From: DUUI01 sp964627845
GTDB taxonomy: Bacteria; Bacillota_I; Bacilli_A; Erysipelotrichales; Erysipelotrichaceae
Length of the DNA stretch: 37,309 bases
Direction: 5' to 3'
NCBI GenBank assembly: GCA_964627845.1
Contig: CAZVKL010000008.1
Span: 1 to 37,309 of the forward strand
Of this stretch, positions 14,528 through 22,516 are shown piece by piece; the stretch's first letter is position 1, and every line of letters begins with the position of its first letter. The notes under the pieces were generated by a model that was not told the DNA's origin, ran no database searches, and saw only the letters and a program-made list of their open reading frames with translations. The position numbers were made by a program, and so were the translations under genes.

Positions 14528-15479
14528 TGGCCGTATCTCCTTCACTGTGATTAATTTTGGATGCTAAATTCATTAACTTATCCAAACGATGTTTTATACC
14601 TGACTTACTCATTGTAATGCCTGTCTCTTGTTGATACAAGCTCGCGAGTTCATTAAGTGACAATTCTGGGTTTTCTAACCTTAAGTGAGCAATATCAATC
14701 AGTTTTTGATCCAAGTAATCTAAGCGATGGTGTTTGATTAATTTCTCAATCGCCTCCACTTGTTTTTGCCCCGCCTTCAGTGTCTTCATTTCATTGGCAA
14801 CTTCACAATTATCTAACCGAATGAGCGAATTATGAAAGTCGCGTTGAATCCGAATGTCTTCATACATCATCAATCCTTGATGGGCACCCAACATTCTTAA
14901 CACATCCGCAATCTGATCACTGGCTTTAATGTAGACGATTTGTTCTTTTCTTCGGGTCGTAATTTTGGCATTGATATGAAATCTTTTAAGTAACTGTACC
15001 AATTCCTTGGCATGTATTTCCCTCTCACAACGAAACTCACAATGATAATTTGTGCTTCTTGGGGAATTCATTGAACCTGCCACTAGAAACCACCCGGCAC
15101 AATAAGCCTGAGTACTTTCATCACTTTTTAAAAGTGCACGACTGACTTTTTGATCCAATCCTTTTTTATTGTACACACCCACATCTTCTAAGATAATTTT
15201 TACTTTATCCTTCAATAACACTTCATAGATATAGTCTTTTCTTAAATTCGGTCGACGAGTCGTTAACAACTCACATTCAATTTGATAGAGTTGTTTAATC
15301 AACAAAACAAACCGTTTAGCAATCATGGCTTGAGAAAAAACAACATTGATATGCATCTTATTATTAGAAATAACCATCGACCCATTAGCAACAATCATCG
15401 CACCAATTTGGGCTAAAGCTTGGTCATCATTATATTTTAGTTGGCATAATTCATTTTTTACTTCTTGAGCAAAACTCAC
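14514..15479 (-). CDS. whiA: WhiA, DNA-binding protein
   Basis: A 321-residue WhiA/YvcL-family protein with an N-terminal LAGLIDADG-endonuclease-like domain (catalytically inactive in the family) and a C-terminal helix-turn-helix (about 235-310; LSLNELASLYQQETGITMSK then HRLDKL). In B. subtilis it affects cell division and chromosome segregation. GTG start in a 4-base overlap with the yvcK TGA stop; the RapZ-YvcK-WhiA order is the conserved one. Confidence 0.94.
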   Translation of the reverse strand: MSFAQEVKNELCQLKYNDDQALAQIGAMIVANGSMVISNNKMHINVVFSQAMIAKRFVLLIKQLYQIECELLTTRRPNLRKDYIYEVLLKDKVKIILEDVGVYNKKGLDQKVSRALLKSDESTQAYCAGWFLVAGSMNSPRSTNYHCEFRCEREIHAKELVQLLKRFHINAKITTRRKEQIVYIKASDQIADVLRMLGAHQGLMMYEDIRIQRDFHNSLIRLDNCEVANEMKTLKAGQKQVEAIEKLIKHHRLDYLDQKLIDIAHLRLENPELSLNELASLYQQETGITMSKSGIKHRLDKLMNLASKINHSEGDTANETV

Positions 15480-16438
15480 TCACGTAACCCCATTTCTTTT
15501 AACACATCCATGAATGTATTTCGTATTTTATCTGGTGAATGTCTAATTTGTTGAGAATCAAACATCAATAAATTCTTTCTCAACACTTTAAAATCATGTT
15601 CTTTTTGTTTAGCCAAAACCAACTGCTGTTTAGAAACACTATAACGATTTAATAATGACTCAGGAATAATGTCATCAGCCATCACCACCGCATCAACTTT
15701 AACCCCATGTTTATTAATCATATGAACATGGTCTTCCATACAGTAGCCATCGGTCTCGCCTGTTTCACTCATCATATTACAGTAATAAACAACTGGACTT
15801 TTACTATTGTTAATTGCCTGCGCAATATCTTTAATAATGAGATTAGGTAAGATTGACGTAAACAGTGACCCAACCCCTAAAACAATAATATCGGCTTCTT
15901 TAATCGCCCTTATTGCTTGATAACTTGCTTTTACATCATGATCAAAAAACACCTCGGAAATCGAGTTATCAATTTGAGGGATATTCGCTTCGCCACGCAC
16001 AATCGTATCATCGGCCATCTTAGCATAAAGTGTAATAGACTCCAGTGATGATGGAATAATCTGACCTTGAACATTTAAAACCTTTGAGACCGCTGAAATC
16101 GCCTCAGTAAGATTACCTCCCTGACGATCCATCAGGGCATATAAAATCAGATTCCCTAAATTATGACCAATGACATCTTCATCTTTTACCAATGGATTAT
16201 TAAAACGATATTCCATTAGAAACTTAAATAACGTCTCTTCTTGGGCCATAGCCGTCATCACATTTCGGATATCTCCAATGGCTGGAATATCAAATAAATT
16301 TCTTAATCTGCCCGTTGAGCCACCACTATCAGAGACAGCCACAATACTGGTTAAAGTAACATTGGGGAGTGTCTTAAGACCCCGAAGCATCGTTGCCGAT
16401 CCGTGTCCGCCCCCAATAACGACAATTTTCTTTTTCAT
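15476..16438 (-). CDS. yvcK: YvcK/GlmR, gluconeogenic growth and cell-wall precursor regulator
   Basis: A 320-residue member of the CofD-like YvcK family. In B. subtilis it binds UDP-GlcNAc, stimulates GlmS and is needed on gluconeogenic carbon sources. The nucleotide-sugar site is seen in VIGGGHGSATMLRGL (about 6-20), VAVSDSGGSTGRLR (about 33-46) and IGDIRNVMTAMA. It ends in TGA overlapping the GTG of whiA. The link to carbon source is notable beside glycerol genes, hprK and rapZ. Confidence 0.94.
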   Translation of the reverse strand: MKKKIVVIGGGHGSATMLRGLKTLPNVTLTSIVAVSDSGGSTGRLRNLFDIPAIGDIRNVMTAMAQEETLFKFLMEYRFNNPLVKDEDVIGHNLGNLILYALMDRQGGNLTEAISAVSKVLNVQGQIIPSSLESITLYAKMADDTIVRGEANIPQIDNSISEVFFDHDVKASYQAIRAIKEADIIVLGVGSLFTSILPNLIIKDIAQAINNSKSPVVYYCNMMSETGETDGYCMEDHVHMINKHGVKVDAVVMADDIIPESLLNRYSVSKQQLVLAKQKEHDFKVLRKNLLMFDSQQIRHSPDKIRNTFMDVLKEMGLRE

Positions 16439-16439
16439 G

Positions 16440-17375
16440 TTAGTTTTGTTTCGCTTTTTCTTCTGCTTTAACAGCAGCTAAATTTCTTTCTAAATCTCGA
16501 TGGGAAACCGTCACATTTAAATCCGTTTCATCATCGGGACTAATAATTGATTTAAATTTAGTCGATCCATAATGATTTTTTAAATAATCCGCAATCACCA
16601 CGGAGCGATGTTGACCCCCCGTACAGCCAATCGCAATCGTTAAGGTCGATCGATCCATGTTCAAACTACCATCGATAACATTATCTAACAATGCCACCAA
16701 GGCATACAGGAATCGTTCTGTTTTTGTATCGGCATGAACCGAATTAATGACTTCTTCATCTTTCCCTGTTTTTTCTCTCAATAATTCATTCCAATATGGA
16801 TTATCTAAAAAACGTACATCAAAGACATAATCGGCATCAATCGGAATCCCAAATCGATACCCAAAGGATTGGAAAGAAATACTCGCATTAAAATCAAATT
16901 CAATTTCACGATGTCGCTCAATCTCATTAATTAATTGTCGCTTACTCAAAAACGACGTATCTATTTCAATGTATTCTTGTTTCATGAGACGATTAAATTC
17001 TTGGCGCTCTAAACCAATCGCCTCAATCGGAGTTTGAGCTAAATGATGTTTAACCAGAGGATGAACGCGTCGATTGTATTTGTAACGCTTCAACAATTCA
17101 TCTTCACGACAATTTAACATAATCACTTTAAAGTCTAAGGAATGATTCGCAATGCTATCTAAAAACTTTTGAAAGTCCATTATGTTTAGACCCAAAATCA
17201 CTTTGTTGTAATATTTGGTCGGATCTTGATCGACTAAGCGCGCTAAATCACCCAACAATTCATGCGGGAAATTATCAATGGTTAAATAACCCATATCCTC
17301 AAAAACACTCATTGTGGTTGTTTTACCTGCCCCAGACATGCCTGTCACGACGATAAAATTTCTGGTATTTAACAT
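16440..17375 (-). CDS. rapZ: RapZ/YvcJ P-loop nucleotide-binding protein
   Basis: A 311-residue RapZ family protein, slightly longer than usual. The Walker A is GMSGAGKTT (about 13-21) and the C-terminal domain has IAIGCTGGQHRSVVIADYL (about 249-267), the phosphosugar-binding region in E. coli RapZ. In Firmicutes YvcJ hydrolyses nucleotides and influences competence; RNA-linked GlmS control is described only for Enterobacteria. The start lies three bases after the GH13 gene, and yvcK follows with one base between. Part of the conserved rapZ-yvcK-whiA block. Confidence 0.94.
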   Translation of the reverse strand: MLNTRNFIVVTGMSGAGKTTTMSVFEDMGYLTIDNFPHELLGDLARLVDQDPTKYYNKVILGLNIMDFQKFLDSIANHSLDFKVIMLNCREDELLKRYKYNRRVHPLVKHHLAQTPIEAIGLERQEFNRLMKQEYIEIDTSFLSKRQLINEIERHREIEFDFNASISFQSFGYRFGIPIDADYVFDVRFLDNPYWNELLREKTGKDEEVINSVHADTKTERFLYALVALLDNVIDGSLNMDRSTLTIAIGCTGGQHRSVVIADYLKNHYGSTKFKSIISPDDETDLNVTVSHRDLERNLAAVKAEEKAKQN

Positions 17376-17378
17376 CCC

Positions 17379-18638
17379 TTATCTCCCTTCAATAACTAAC
17401 ACAGGAACATCCTGTAGTTGTATTTTATCATGGATAACGGTGATGGGTGTATCATATAAGACATTTTCAGAAAATAATTCATGATTCTCAATCAGCACGG
17501 GGTCATTATTGAAGTTTAAATAGAGACGATACACATTCGAATTTGTCGTAATAGAAAGGGACAACACTTGATTATCAACAGATATCTTAGCCCACACTTC
17601 ACCTTCACTCACCCACTGTTTTTTGAGTTGATTACACTGTGTAATTAATTGAACCAAGTCAGGATCTAAGTCCATCTTAATGGCTTCTTTTTCAAAGAAT
17701 GAAGCATCAGGTTGTGTTTTTGATTCTTGACCATGATACATAAAGCCCATCCCAGGATACAACAAGACAAAGGCTAGCCACATTCGATAATCCTGATCAC
17801 TCATGCCATTGACTCTTAATCGAGCCTGATCATGATTTTCAATAAAATTCCATTTCGTTTTATGTTTTAACTGTTGACCATATCGATAATTTAGGAGTTC
17901 TCCCAATAAAGGTAATTGAGATTTATCCTCCATCGCCAATCGATGTTGAGGCCAAATATCGTAATTATAAGACCCATCAAACAAACGTAAAATGTCCAAA
18001 TCACTGGTTACAAGCTCATCATTTTTAGCCAAAGCTTCTTTGAAGTTTAAGTCAATACTCTCTGAAAACCATTTTAGTGTTGGATGTTTCGCTTTAATAA
18101 ATGAAATAGCCTCCAACCAAAATTCATAAGGGACCAATGAGGCGACATCACATCGAAAGCCATCGACCCCTAAATCAGCCCAAAACATTAGGACATTTTT
18201 AAGCTCACGCCAAAGTTCTCGCGAACTAAAATCATAATCAATGATGTCGGACCAATCCGCTACTTTTCGAGTGGGTTGATTGAATTCATCCAAGAGAAAA
18301 AACTCAGGATGTTTTTTTGCATAAACATGGTCAACCCCCGCATGATTAAAGACGATATCGATGATTAGACTCATCTCTAATTGGTGAACTTTGTTCACTA
18401 AGTCTTTAAAGTCTTGTAAAGTTCCTAAATCTTCGCTGACTTCATAATAATTAGAAATGGCATATGGACTCCCATAAGTTCCTTTACGATTGATTTTTGA
18501 AATCGGATGAAACGGCATGATATAAAGCACATCAAAGCCCATTTCTTTAATCCGCTCTAAATCTGTTATTAGTGCTTGAATCGTGCCTTCTTGCGTATGA
18601 TTTCGTATAAACACTTGATAAATATTTTGATTTAACAT
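17379..18638 (-). CDS. GH13 alpha-amylase family glycosidase, cytoplasmic
   Basis: A 419-residue TIM-barrel glycoside hydrolase without a signal peptide, expected to act on imported or stored alpha-glucans. GH13 conserved regions are visible: LIIDIVFNHAG (I, about 95-105), GVDGFRCDVASL (II, nucleophile Asp, about 164), KWFSESIDLNF (III, acid/base Glu, about 196) and NFIENHDQAR (IV, about 265). A short C-terminal beta domain follows. I start at 18638, with AGGAG six bases upstream; a GTG at 18653 would overlap that site. It sits between trxB and rapZ, where B. subtilis has no such gene, so it is a lineage-specific insertion in a conserved cluster. The exact substrate (maltodextrin, trehalose-type or sucrose-type) cannot be read. 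Confidence 0.88.
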   Translation of the reverse strand: MLNQNIYQVFIRNHTQEGTIQALITDLERIKEMGFDVLYIMPFHPISKINRKGTYGSPYAISNYYEVSEDLGTLQDFKDLVNKVHQLEMSLIIDIVFNHAGVDHVYAKKHPEFFLLDEFNQPTRKVADWSDIIDYDFSSRELWRELKNVLMFWADLGVDGFRCDVASLVPYEFWLEAISFIKAKHPTLKWFSESIDLNFKEALAKNDELVTSDLDILRLFDGSYNYDIWPQHRLAMEDKSQLPLLGELLNYRYGQQLKHKTKWNFIENHDQARLRVNGMSDQDYRMWLAFVLLYPGMGFMYHGQESKTQPDASFFEKEAIKMDLDPDLVQLITQCNQLKKQWVSEGEVWAKISVDNQVLSLSITTNSNVYRLYLNFNNDPVLIENHELFSENVLYDTPITVIHDKIQLQDVPVLVIEGR

Positions 18639-18698
18639 TGTCTTTCTCCTCACTAAAAGTTTACCATATTCACGCGGATTTCAAACAAAAAAAGGCAC

Positions 18699-19631
18699 TT
18701 AATCAGTGACTTCTTTCGTGATATAGGCAATAGCCTGTTGAGCAGCAATGGCACCATCAGAGGTTGCCGTCACAATTTGTCTTAATTGTTTTTGATTCAT
18801 ATCCCCAACGGTAAATAAACCAGGAATCGATGTTTCCATCATGTCATTAACAATACTGTAGCCATCTTCATCTAAGATATCTAATTCTGTTAAATAACTT
18901 GTGGCTGGATCGGCCCCAATATAAGGGAAGATAGCAGCACCAGAAACATCTCTGGTCTCATCAGTTTGAGTTGACTTAATTCGTAAGCCAGCGACTAAAC
19001 CATTCTCTACTAAAATCTCTTGTGGTGTATAGTGATATAAGAATTCAATCTTTGGATTTCGCTTCGCAACTTCCACCGTACCAAGATCGGCTCTAAAGAC
19101 ATCTCGTCTCATCACCACCGTCACTTTATTAACAAACTGAGTTAAATAAATAGATTCATCAATGGCTGAGTTTCCTCCACCAATAACAATGACGTCTCGA
19201 TTTTTAAAGAATGCGCCGTCACAAACCGCACAATATGAGACTCCTTTACCCACTAATTCATCTTCATGAGCTAATCCTACTTTTCGCTCAATTGTTCCAG
19301 TTGCAGCAATTACTGCCTTACTTTGATAAACTGAACCATCCTTGGTAGTGATACTAAACAGTTGATCGTTTTTACTAACACTAGTCACATCGCCATATTG
19401 ATAAACTGCCCCAAAGGCAGTTGAATGGGTGTGCATCTTAATGGATAAATCAACCCCTGTAATAGAGTCAAAGCCAGGATAGTTTTCAACTAAATGGGTT
19501 TTGACCATTTTCCCACCAGGCGCATTGTTTTCCAGTATCAGCGTTCTCATTTCTGCGCGAGTCGCATACACAGCCGCAGTCATCCCTGCGGGCCCACTCC
19601 CGATAATAATTAAATCGTATATTTGTTCCAT
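18699..19631 (-). CDS. trxB: Thioredoxin reductase
   Basis: A 310-residue NADPH-dependent flavoprotein that reduces thioredoxin. FAD motif IIGSGPAGMTAAVYATRAEM (about 9-28), redox-active CAVCD (Cys pair near 134 and 137), NADPH motif VIVIGGGNSAIDESIYL (about 147-163) and C-terminal GLFTVGDMNQKQLRQI. The ATG lies inside the lgt-HAD gene's 3' end (22-base overlap), showing coupling. A weak hairpin with a T run overlaps its stop (18684-18703) and might give partial termination before the GH13 gene. Confidence 0.95.
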   Translation of the reverse strand: MEQIYDLIIIGSGPAGMTAAVYATRAEMRTLILENNAPGGKMVKTHLVENYPGFDSITGVDLSIKMHTHSTAFGAVYQYGDVTSVSKNDQLFSITTKDGSVYQSKAVIAATGTIERKVGLAHEDELVGKGVSYCAVCDGAFFKNRDVIVIGGGNSAIDESIYLTQFVNKVTVVMRRDVFRADLGTVEVAKRNPKIEFLYHYTPQEILVENGLVAGLRIKSTQTDETRDVSGAAIFPYIGADPATSYLTELDILDEDGYSIVNDMMETSIPGLFTVGDMNQKQLRQIVTATSDGAIAAQQAIAYITKEVTD

Positions 19632-21070
19632 AATTTCCTTTCTGCTAGCAATGGTTCAATCTCCAATAACGAATAAATGATTGCGTTTGGATTTTGAGCC
19701 ATTAACAATTGTTGTCGTTTTTCATTTTCAGAATAAGCAATCGTATAAGCATTGGCATTTTGTCCCGCTAAAATATCATCGACACTATCGCCAATCATCA
19801 CCACATTATCATAGGTCCCCTTTAAGTTTTGGACAATCATTTTGATTCCAGAAGGATCTGGTTTCGTTTTTTCAACTAAGTCTTGCCCAACAATTAAGTC
19901 AATATAAGGGGTCATTTCAACCTGATCAAGACCCATCTTAATCATGTCTGTTTGTTTATTGCTGAAAATCGCAATTCTGAATCCTTTTTCTTTTAATGAT
20001 TTGAGTGCTTCTAAAGCATTTGGCATCGGTTTTGCGAGCGCCTGATGATTAAGTAACATTCGTGAACGATAGGTCTCGATTAATTGATCAATATCTGGAT
20101 TGACCACATATCTTTCAAAACTAGAAATCAATGTCGGTCCTACCAGCGAATCATAGTCTTCGTCACTTAATTCATGCGTTGTTTCCACTTCTGAGAAAAC
20201 GGATTTAAACGTTTCAATAATGGTTGACTCTGTATCTAAGAGTGTGCCATCAAAATCAAAAACTAAGATAGGAAGGCTTGGTTTTATGATTTTTCCAAAG
20301 ACCCCCATATAGCCTAGTAGCCCCACAATTATAAATAAGATTGATATAATTTGAGCGATCTTGAGTCCACCATCGCCCACTAATAACGCGTCTGTTCTAA
20401 AGATTTCAATAAAGAAGCGAACCACGCCATACCACATCAAATAGGCATAGACCAGATCCCCACGTTTGGTTTTAGTGAAGCGTCTTAATAAGAAGTGAAT
20501 AATTAAGAAGCCCAGTATATTGAGTACAGATTCAATTAAGAATGTTGGCATATGATAGTTGCCATTAATAAACATGCCTTCTTTAATAAAGTTTGGTAAG
20601 AAGTTAAGGGATCGCTCATCGATGACTGGCCCAAAGGCTTCTTTGTTAATAAAGTTTCCCCAACGACCAATTCCTTGGGCGACTAAAACAACGTATAAAA
20701 TTTCATCCGCCATGCTGATAAAGTCATACCCTTTTCTTTTTAAATAGAAATAGGCGAAGGCAACCCCAAAGAATAGACCTCCATGGATGGCTAAACCACC
20801 TTCTTGGAAGTTTAAGATAGAGAGTGGATTGGCTAAATAATGGCCCGGGTTAGAGAAGGCAACATACCAAAGTCTTGCGCCTAATATCCCAATTAATAAA
20901 CAGCCTAAGAAGAGATCTTCTGCTATTTGTAGTGGGTACCCCTTCTTTTTAAAGTTGGATTTAATAATTTGATACGCAATTAATGCGCCTGTTAAAATAA
21001 AGACCGCATACCATTTAATTTCGAGTGGTCCTATTTTTAAAAATGTAGTTGGATCTGGAAAAAAGTTCAT
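19610..21070 (-). CDS. lgt: Fusion: prolipoprotein diacylglyceryl transferase (Lgt) + HAD phosphatase (PpaX-like)
   Basis: A 486-residue two-domain protein. Residues 1 to about 255 form a seven-helix Lgt: FPDPTTFLKIGPLEIKWYAV, GARLWYV, GGLAIHGGLFFGVAFAYF (catalytic His region, about 88-105) and GRWGNFINKEAFG, with PTFLIES and VRFFIEIFRTD near the end. From about 265 a HAD hydrolase follows with all four motifs: VFDFDGTLLDTE, AIFSNKQ, KTKPDPSG and VVMIGDSVDD. The HAD part resembles PpaX, the pyrophosphatase encoded next to lgt and hprK in B. subtilis. Lgt modifies lipoproteins at the outer membrane face; its C-terminus lies in the cytoplasm, so the HAD domain would be membrane-tethered inside. 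Start ATG at 21070 with GAGGTG upstream. First gene of the long cluster to whiA. Confidence 0.93.
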   Translation of the reverse strand: MNFFPDPTTFLKIGPLEIKWYAVFILTGALIAYQIIKSNFKKKGYPLQIAEDLFLGCLLIGILGARLWYVAFSNPGHYLANPLSILNFQEGGLAIHGGLFFGVAFAYFYLKRKGYDFISMADEILYVVLVAQGIGRWGNFINKEAFGPVIDERSLNFLPNFIKEGMFINGNYHMPTFLIESVLNILGFLIIHFLLRRFTKTKRGDLVYAYLMWYGVVRFFIEIFRTDALLVGDGGLKIAQIISILFIIVGLLGYMGVFGKIIKPSLPILVFDFDGTLLDTESTIIETFKSVFSEVETTHELSDEDYDSLVGPTLISSFERYVVNPDIDQLIETYRSRMLLNHQALAKPMPNALEALKSLKEKGFRIAIFSNKQTDMIKMGLDQVEMTPYIDLIVGQDLVEKTKPDPSGIKMIVQNLKGTYDNVVMIGDSVDDILAGQNANAYTIAYSENEKRQQLLMAQNPNAIIYSLLEIEPLLAERKLWNKYTI

Positions 21071-21093
21071 ATGACACCTCAAATCTGTCTATT

Positions 21094-21122
21094 ATTCTAT
21101 CACTCGCTTAACTCTTTAACAA
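21094..21122 (-). promoter_or_regulatory. lgt operon promoter
   Basis: On the minus strand TTGTTA (21117-21122), a 17-base spacer and TAGAAT (21094-21099), with TG in the extended -10 position (TGATAGAAT). It should drive lgt, trxB, the GH13 gene, rapZ, yvcK, whiA and the two genes after it. Confidence 0.7.
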
Positions 21123-21166
21123 TCTTATTGAATTAATGTGATATCATGACTAGTGGAGTGATGAAA

Positions 21167-21388
21167 ATGAAATTCAACTTAAATGCGTTTTTATTTATTG
21201 TTTTAGTCTCAATCTCAATTTATTGCGTTTATCTGGCATTGATATCCTATCAACGACCTGGTTTTATGCTCGTCTACTTAGGATTTGCGCTAGTCTTTGG
21301 TTCAGGTGCTTATCATTTTAGAAAGAAAATGGACCCTTTTAAAGCGCCAACGATTGAGAAAAAAGACAGAGTTCGTAAACGTAAATAG
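21167..21388 (+). CDS. Small membrane protein, unknown function
   Basis: A 73-residue protein with two hydrophobic segments (about 6-26, FLFIVLVSISIYCVYLALI, and 32-48, FMLVYLGFALVFGSGAY) and a very basic tail ending KKDRVRKRK. I prefer the ATG at 21167, which has GGAG eight bases upstream; ATGs at 21146 and 21161 are possible. It is the only plus-strand gene between 5.7 and 37.2 kb, diverging from lgt, and has its own terminator, which supports it being real. The positive tail would sit in the cytoplasm. No family is recognised. Confidence 0.6.
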   Translation: MKFNLNAFLFIVLVSISIYCVYLALISYQRPGFMLVYLGFALVFGSGAYHFRKKMDPFKAPTIEKKDRVRKRK

Positions 21389-21396
21389 TAAACAAG

Positions 21397-21431
21397 AAAA
21401 AAGCCCGATTATTATTCAATCGAGCTTTTTT
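21397..21431. terminator. Bidirectional terminator between the small plus-strand gene and hprK
   Basis: AAAAAAGC...CGATT / AATCG...GCTTTTTT forms an interrupted stem with A and T runs on both sides. It ends the plus-strand gene and can stop minus-strand transcription coming from hprK. Confidence 0.8.
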
Positions 21432-21529
21432 ATTCAATAAGGGGAAAGAGAGAGTACACATTAACACTTTAGGGGAGAGTTATGTGTCGTAAGTTCTACT
21501 TACACCCCTATTATATCGACCAATTCTCA

Positions 21530-21549
21530 ATAAAATACTGTTATTTTAT
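21530..21549. repeat. AT-only perfect inverted repeat after hprK
   Basis: ATAAAATA-CTGT-TATTTTAT is a perfect 8-bp inverted repeat 17 bases beyond the hprK stop. It may be a weak terminator or RNA 3' stabiliser. It has no G/C pairs in the stem, so stability is low. Confidence 0.4.
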
Positions 21550-21565
21550 GTGAGTTTGTGGGAAA

Positions 21566-22504
21566 TTAAGAATTATTCTTATCGACCAACATTTGATAGA
21601 CTTTCTCTTCAAATTGTTTCGAAGAATCAAACCCACGTCCTTTGAGCGTAAAATCCGTCACGGCAGATTCAACTAGCATGGCCATATTTCGACCTTCTCT
21701 GACTGGAAAGACCAGTTGTGGGATCGATAAACCTAAAATAGTATAGGGTTCTGTTGACTCAATTCCAGTTCGTAAATACTCTTTGGTATCATCCCAAGGT
21801 TCCAGTTTAATCACAAAATCAATATTGGATTTTGACATGGTGGACGATGCCCCAAACATTTGTGTGACACTCATAATGCCGATGCCTCGAATTTCAATCA
21901 TCCCCGCTAATAGAGCTGGAGGTTGTCCCACTAATTGACCATGGGTTCGTTTGACATCCACTCGGTCATCCGCAATCAAAATGTGATTGTTTCTAATTAA
22001 CTCGAGGGCGATTTCGGATTTCCCCATCCCCGATTCTCCCGTAATTAAGACCCCTTTACCATACACATTAATTAAGACCCCGTGAATATATTCTACTGGT
22101 GAGAGTTGTTCGTCTAAATAGGTGATGATGTCAATCATGATTTGGGACGTTGCGACATCTGTCACAAAAATTGGAAAGTTTTTTTGATGAGCGACCTGAC
22201 ATAAGATATCGGGGCATGGTAGACCATGGGCCACAACAATGGCCGGTGTCCAACCATCTAAGAGCATATCAAATCGTTCCCATTGTAAATGTTCTGGTAA
22301 TTGTTGAATAAAGGCGATTTCTTTAAGACCAATAATGACCACACGACGTGGTTCAGTATGATCAAAGAATCCGGCTAATTCAAGTCCAGGACGATTCACA
22401 TCTGGAACAATAATCCAACGATCTAAGGATTGTTCATTCCCAGTAATTTGTTGAAATCCGAAATGATTCTTAAAATCTCGTATTAGGCATTTAATCTCAT
22501 CCAT
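21566..22504 (-). CDS. hprK: HPr kinase/phosphorylase
   Basis: A 312-residue bifunctional enzyme that phosphorylates HPr at Ser46 (with ATP or PPi) and removes that phosphate, giving PPi. HPr-Ser-P is the CcpA co-repressor. The N-terminal domain is at about 1-130; the kinase domain has the Walker A GESGMGKSEIAL (about 155-166) and the HprK signature EIRGIGIMSVTQMFGA (about 204-219). GAGG about nine bases before the ATG overlaps the uvrA stop. Neighbouring lgt carries a fused PpaX-like domain, the enzyme type that removes the PPi made by HprK. A cre-like site at the glp promoter agrees with an active HprK-CcpA circuit. Confidence 0.95.
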   Translation of the reverse strand: MDEIKCLIRDFKNHFGFQQITGNEQSLDRWIIVPDVNRPGLELAGFFDHTEPRRVVIIGLKEIAFIQQLPEHLQWERFDMLLDGWTPAIVVAHGLPCPDILCQVAHQKNFPIFVTDVATSQIMIDIITYLDEQLSPVEYIHGVLINVYGKGVLITGESGMGKSEIALELIRNNHILIADDRVDVKRTHGQLVGQPPALLAGMIEIRGIGIMSVTQMFGASSTMSKSNIDFVIKLEPWDDTKEYLRTGIESTEPYTILGLSIPQLVFPVREGRNMAMLVESAVTDFTLKGRGFDSSKQFEEKVYQMLVDKNNS

Positions 22505-22516
22505 ATGGTCACTCCT

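Noticed and set aside
18684..18703. Short hairpin with T7 overlapping the trxB stop
   Set aside because: Stem of only four or five pairs. The GH13 and rapZ genes follow with no strong promoter, so it is at most a weak attenuator; not listed as a terminator.
21482..21553. A 23-codon frame after GGGGAGAG between two hairpins
   Set aside because: Good purine-rich site but no promoter, no similarity that I recognise and odd composition (MCRKFYLHPYYID...). Too short to call without transcript or conservation.
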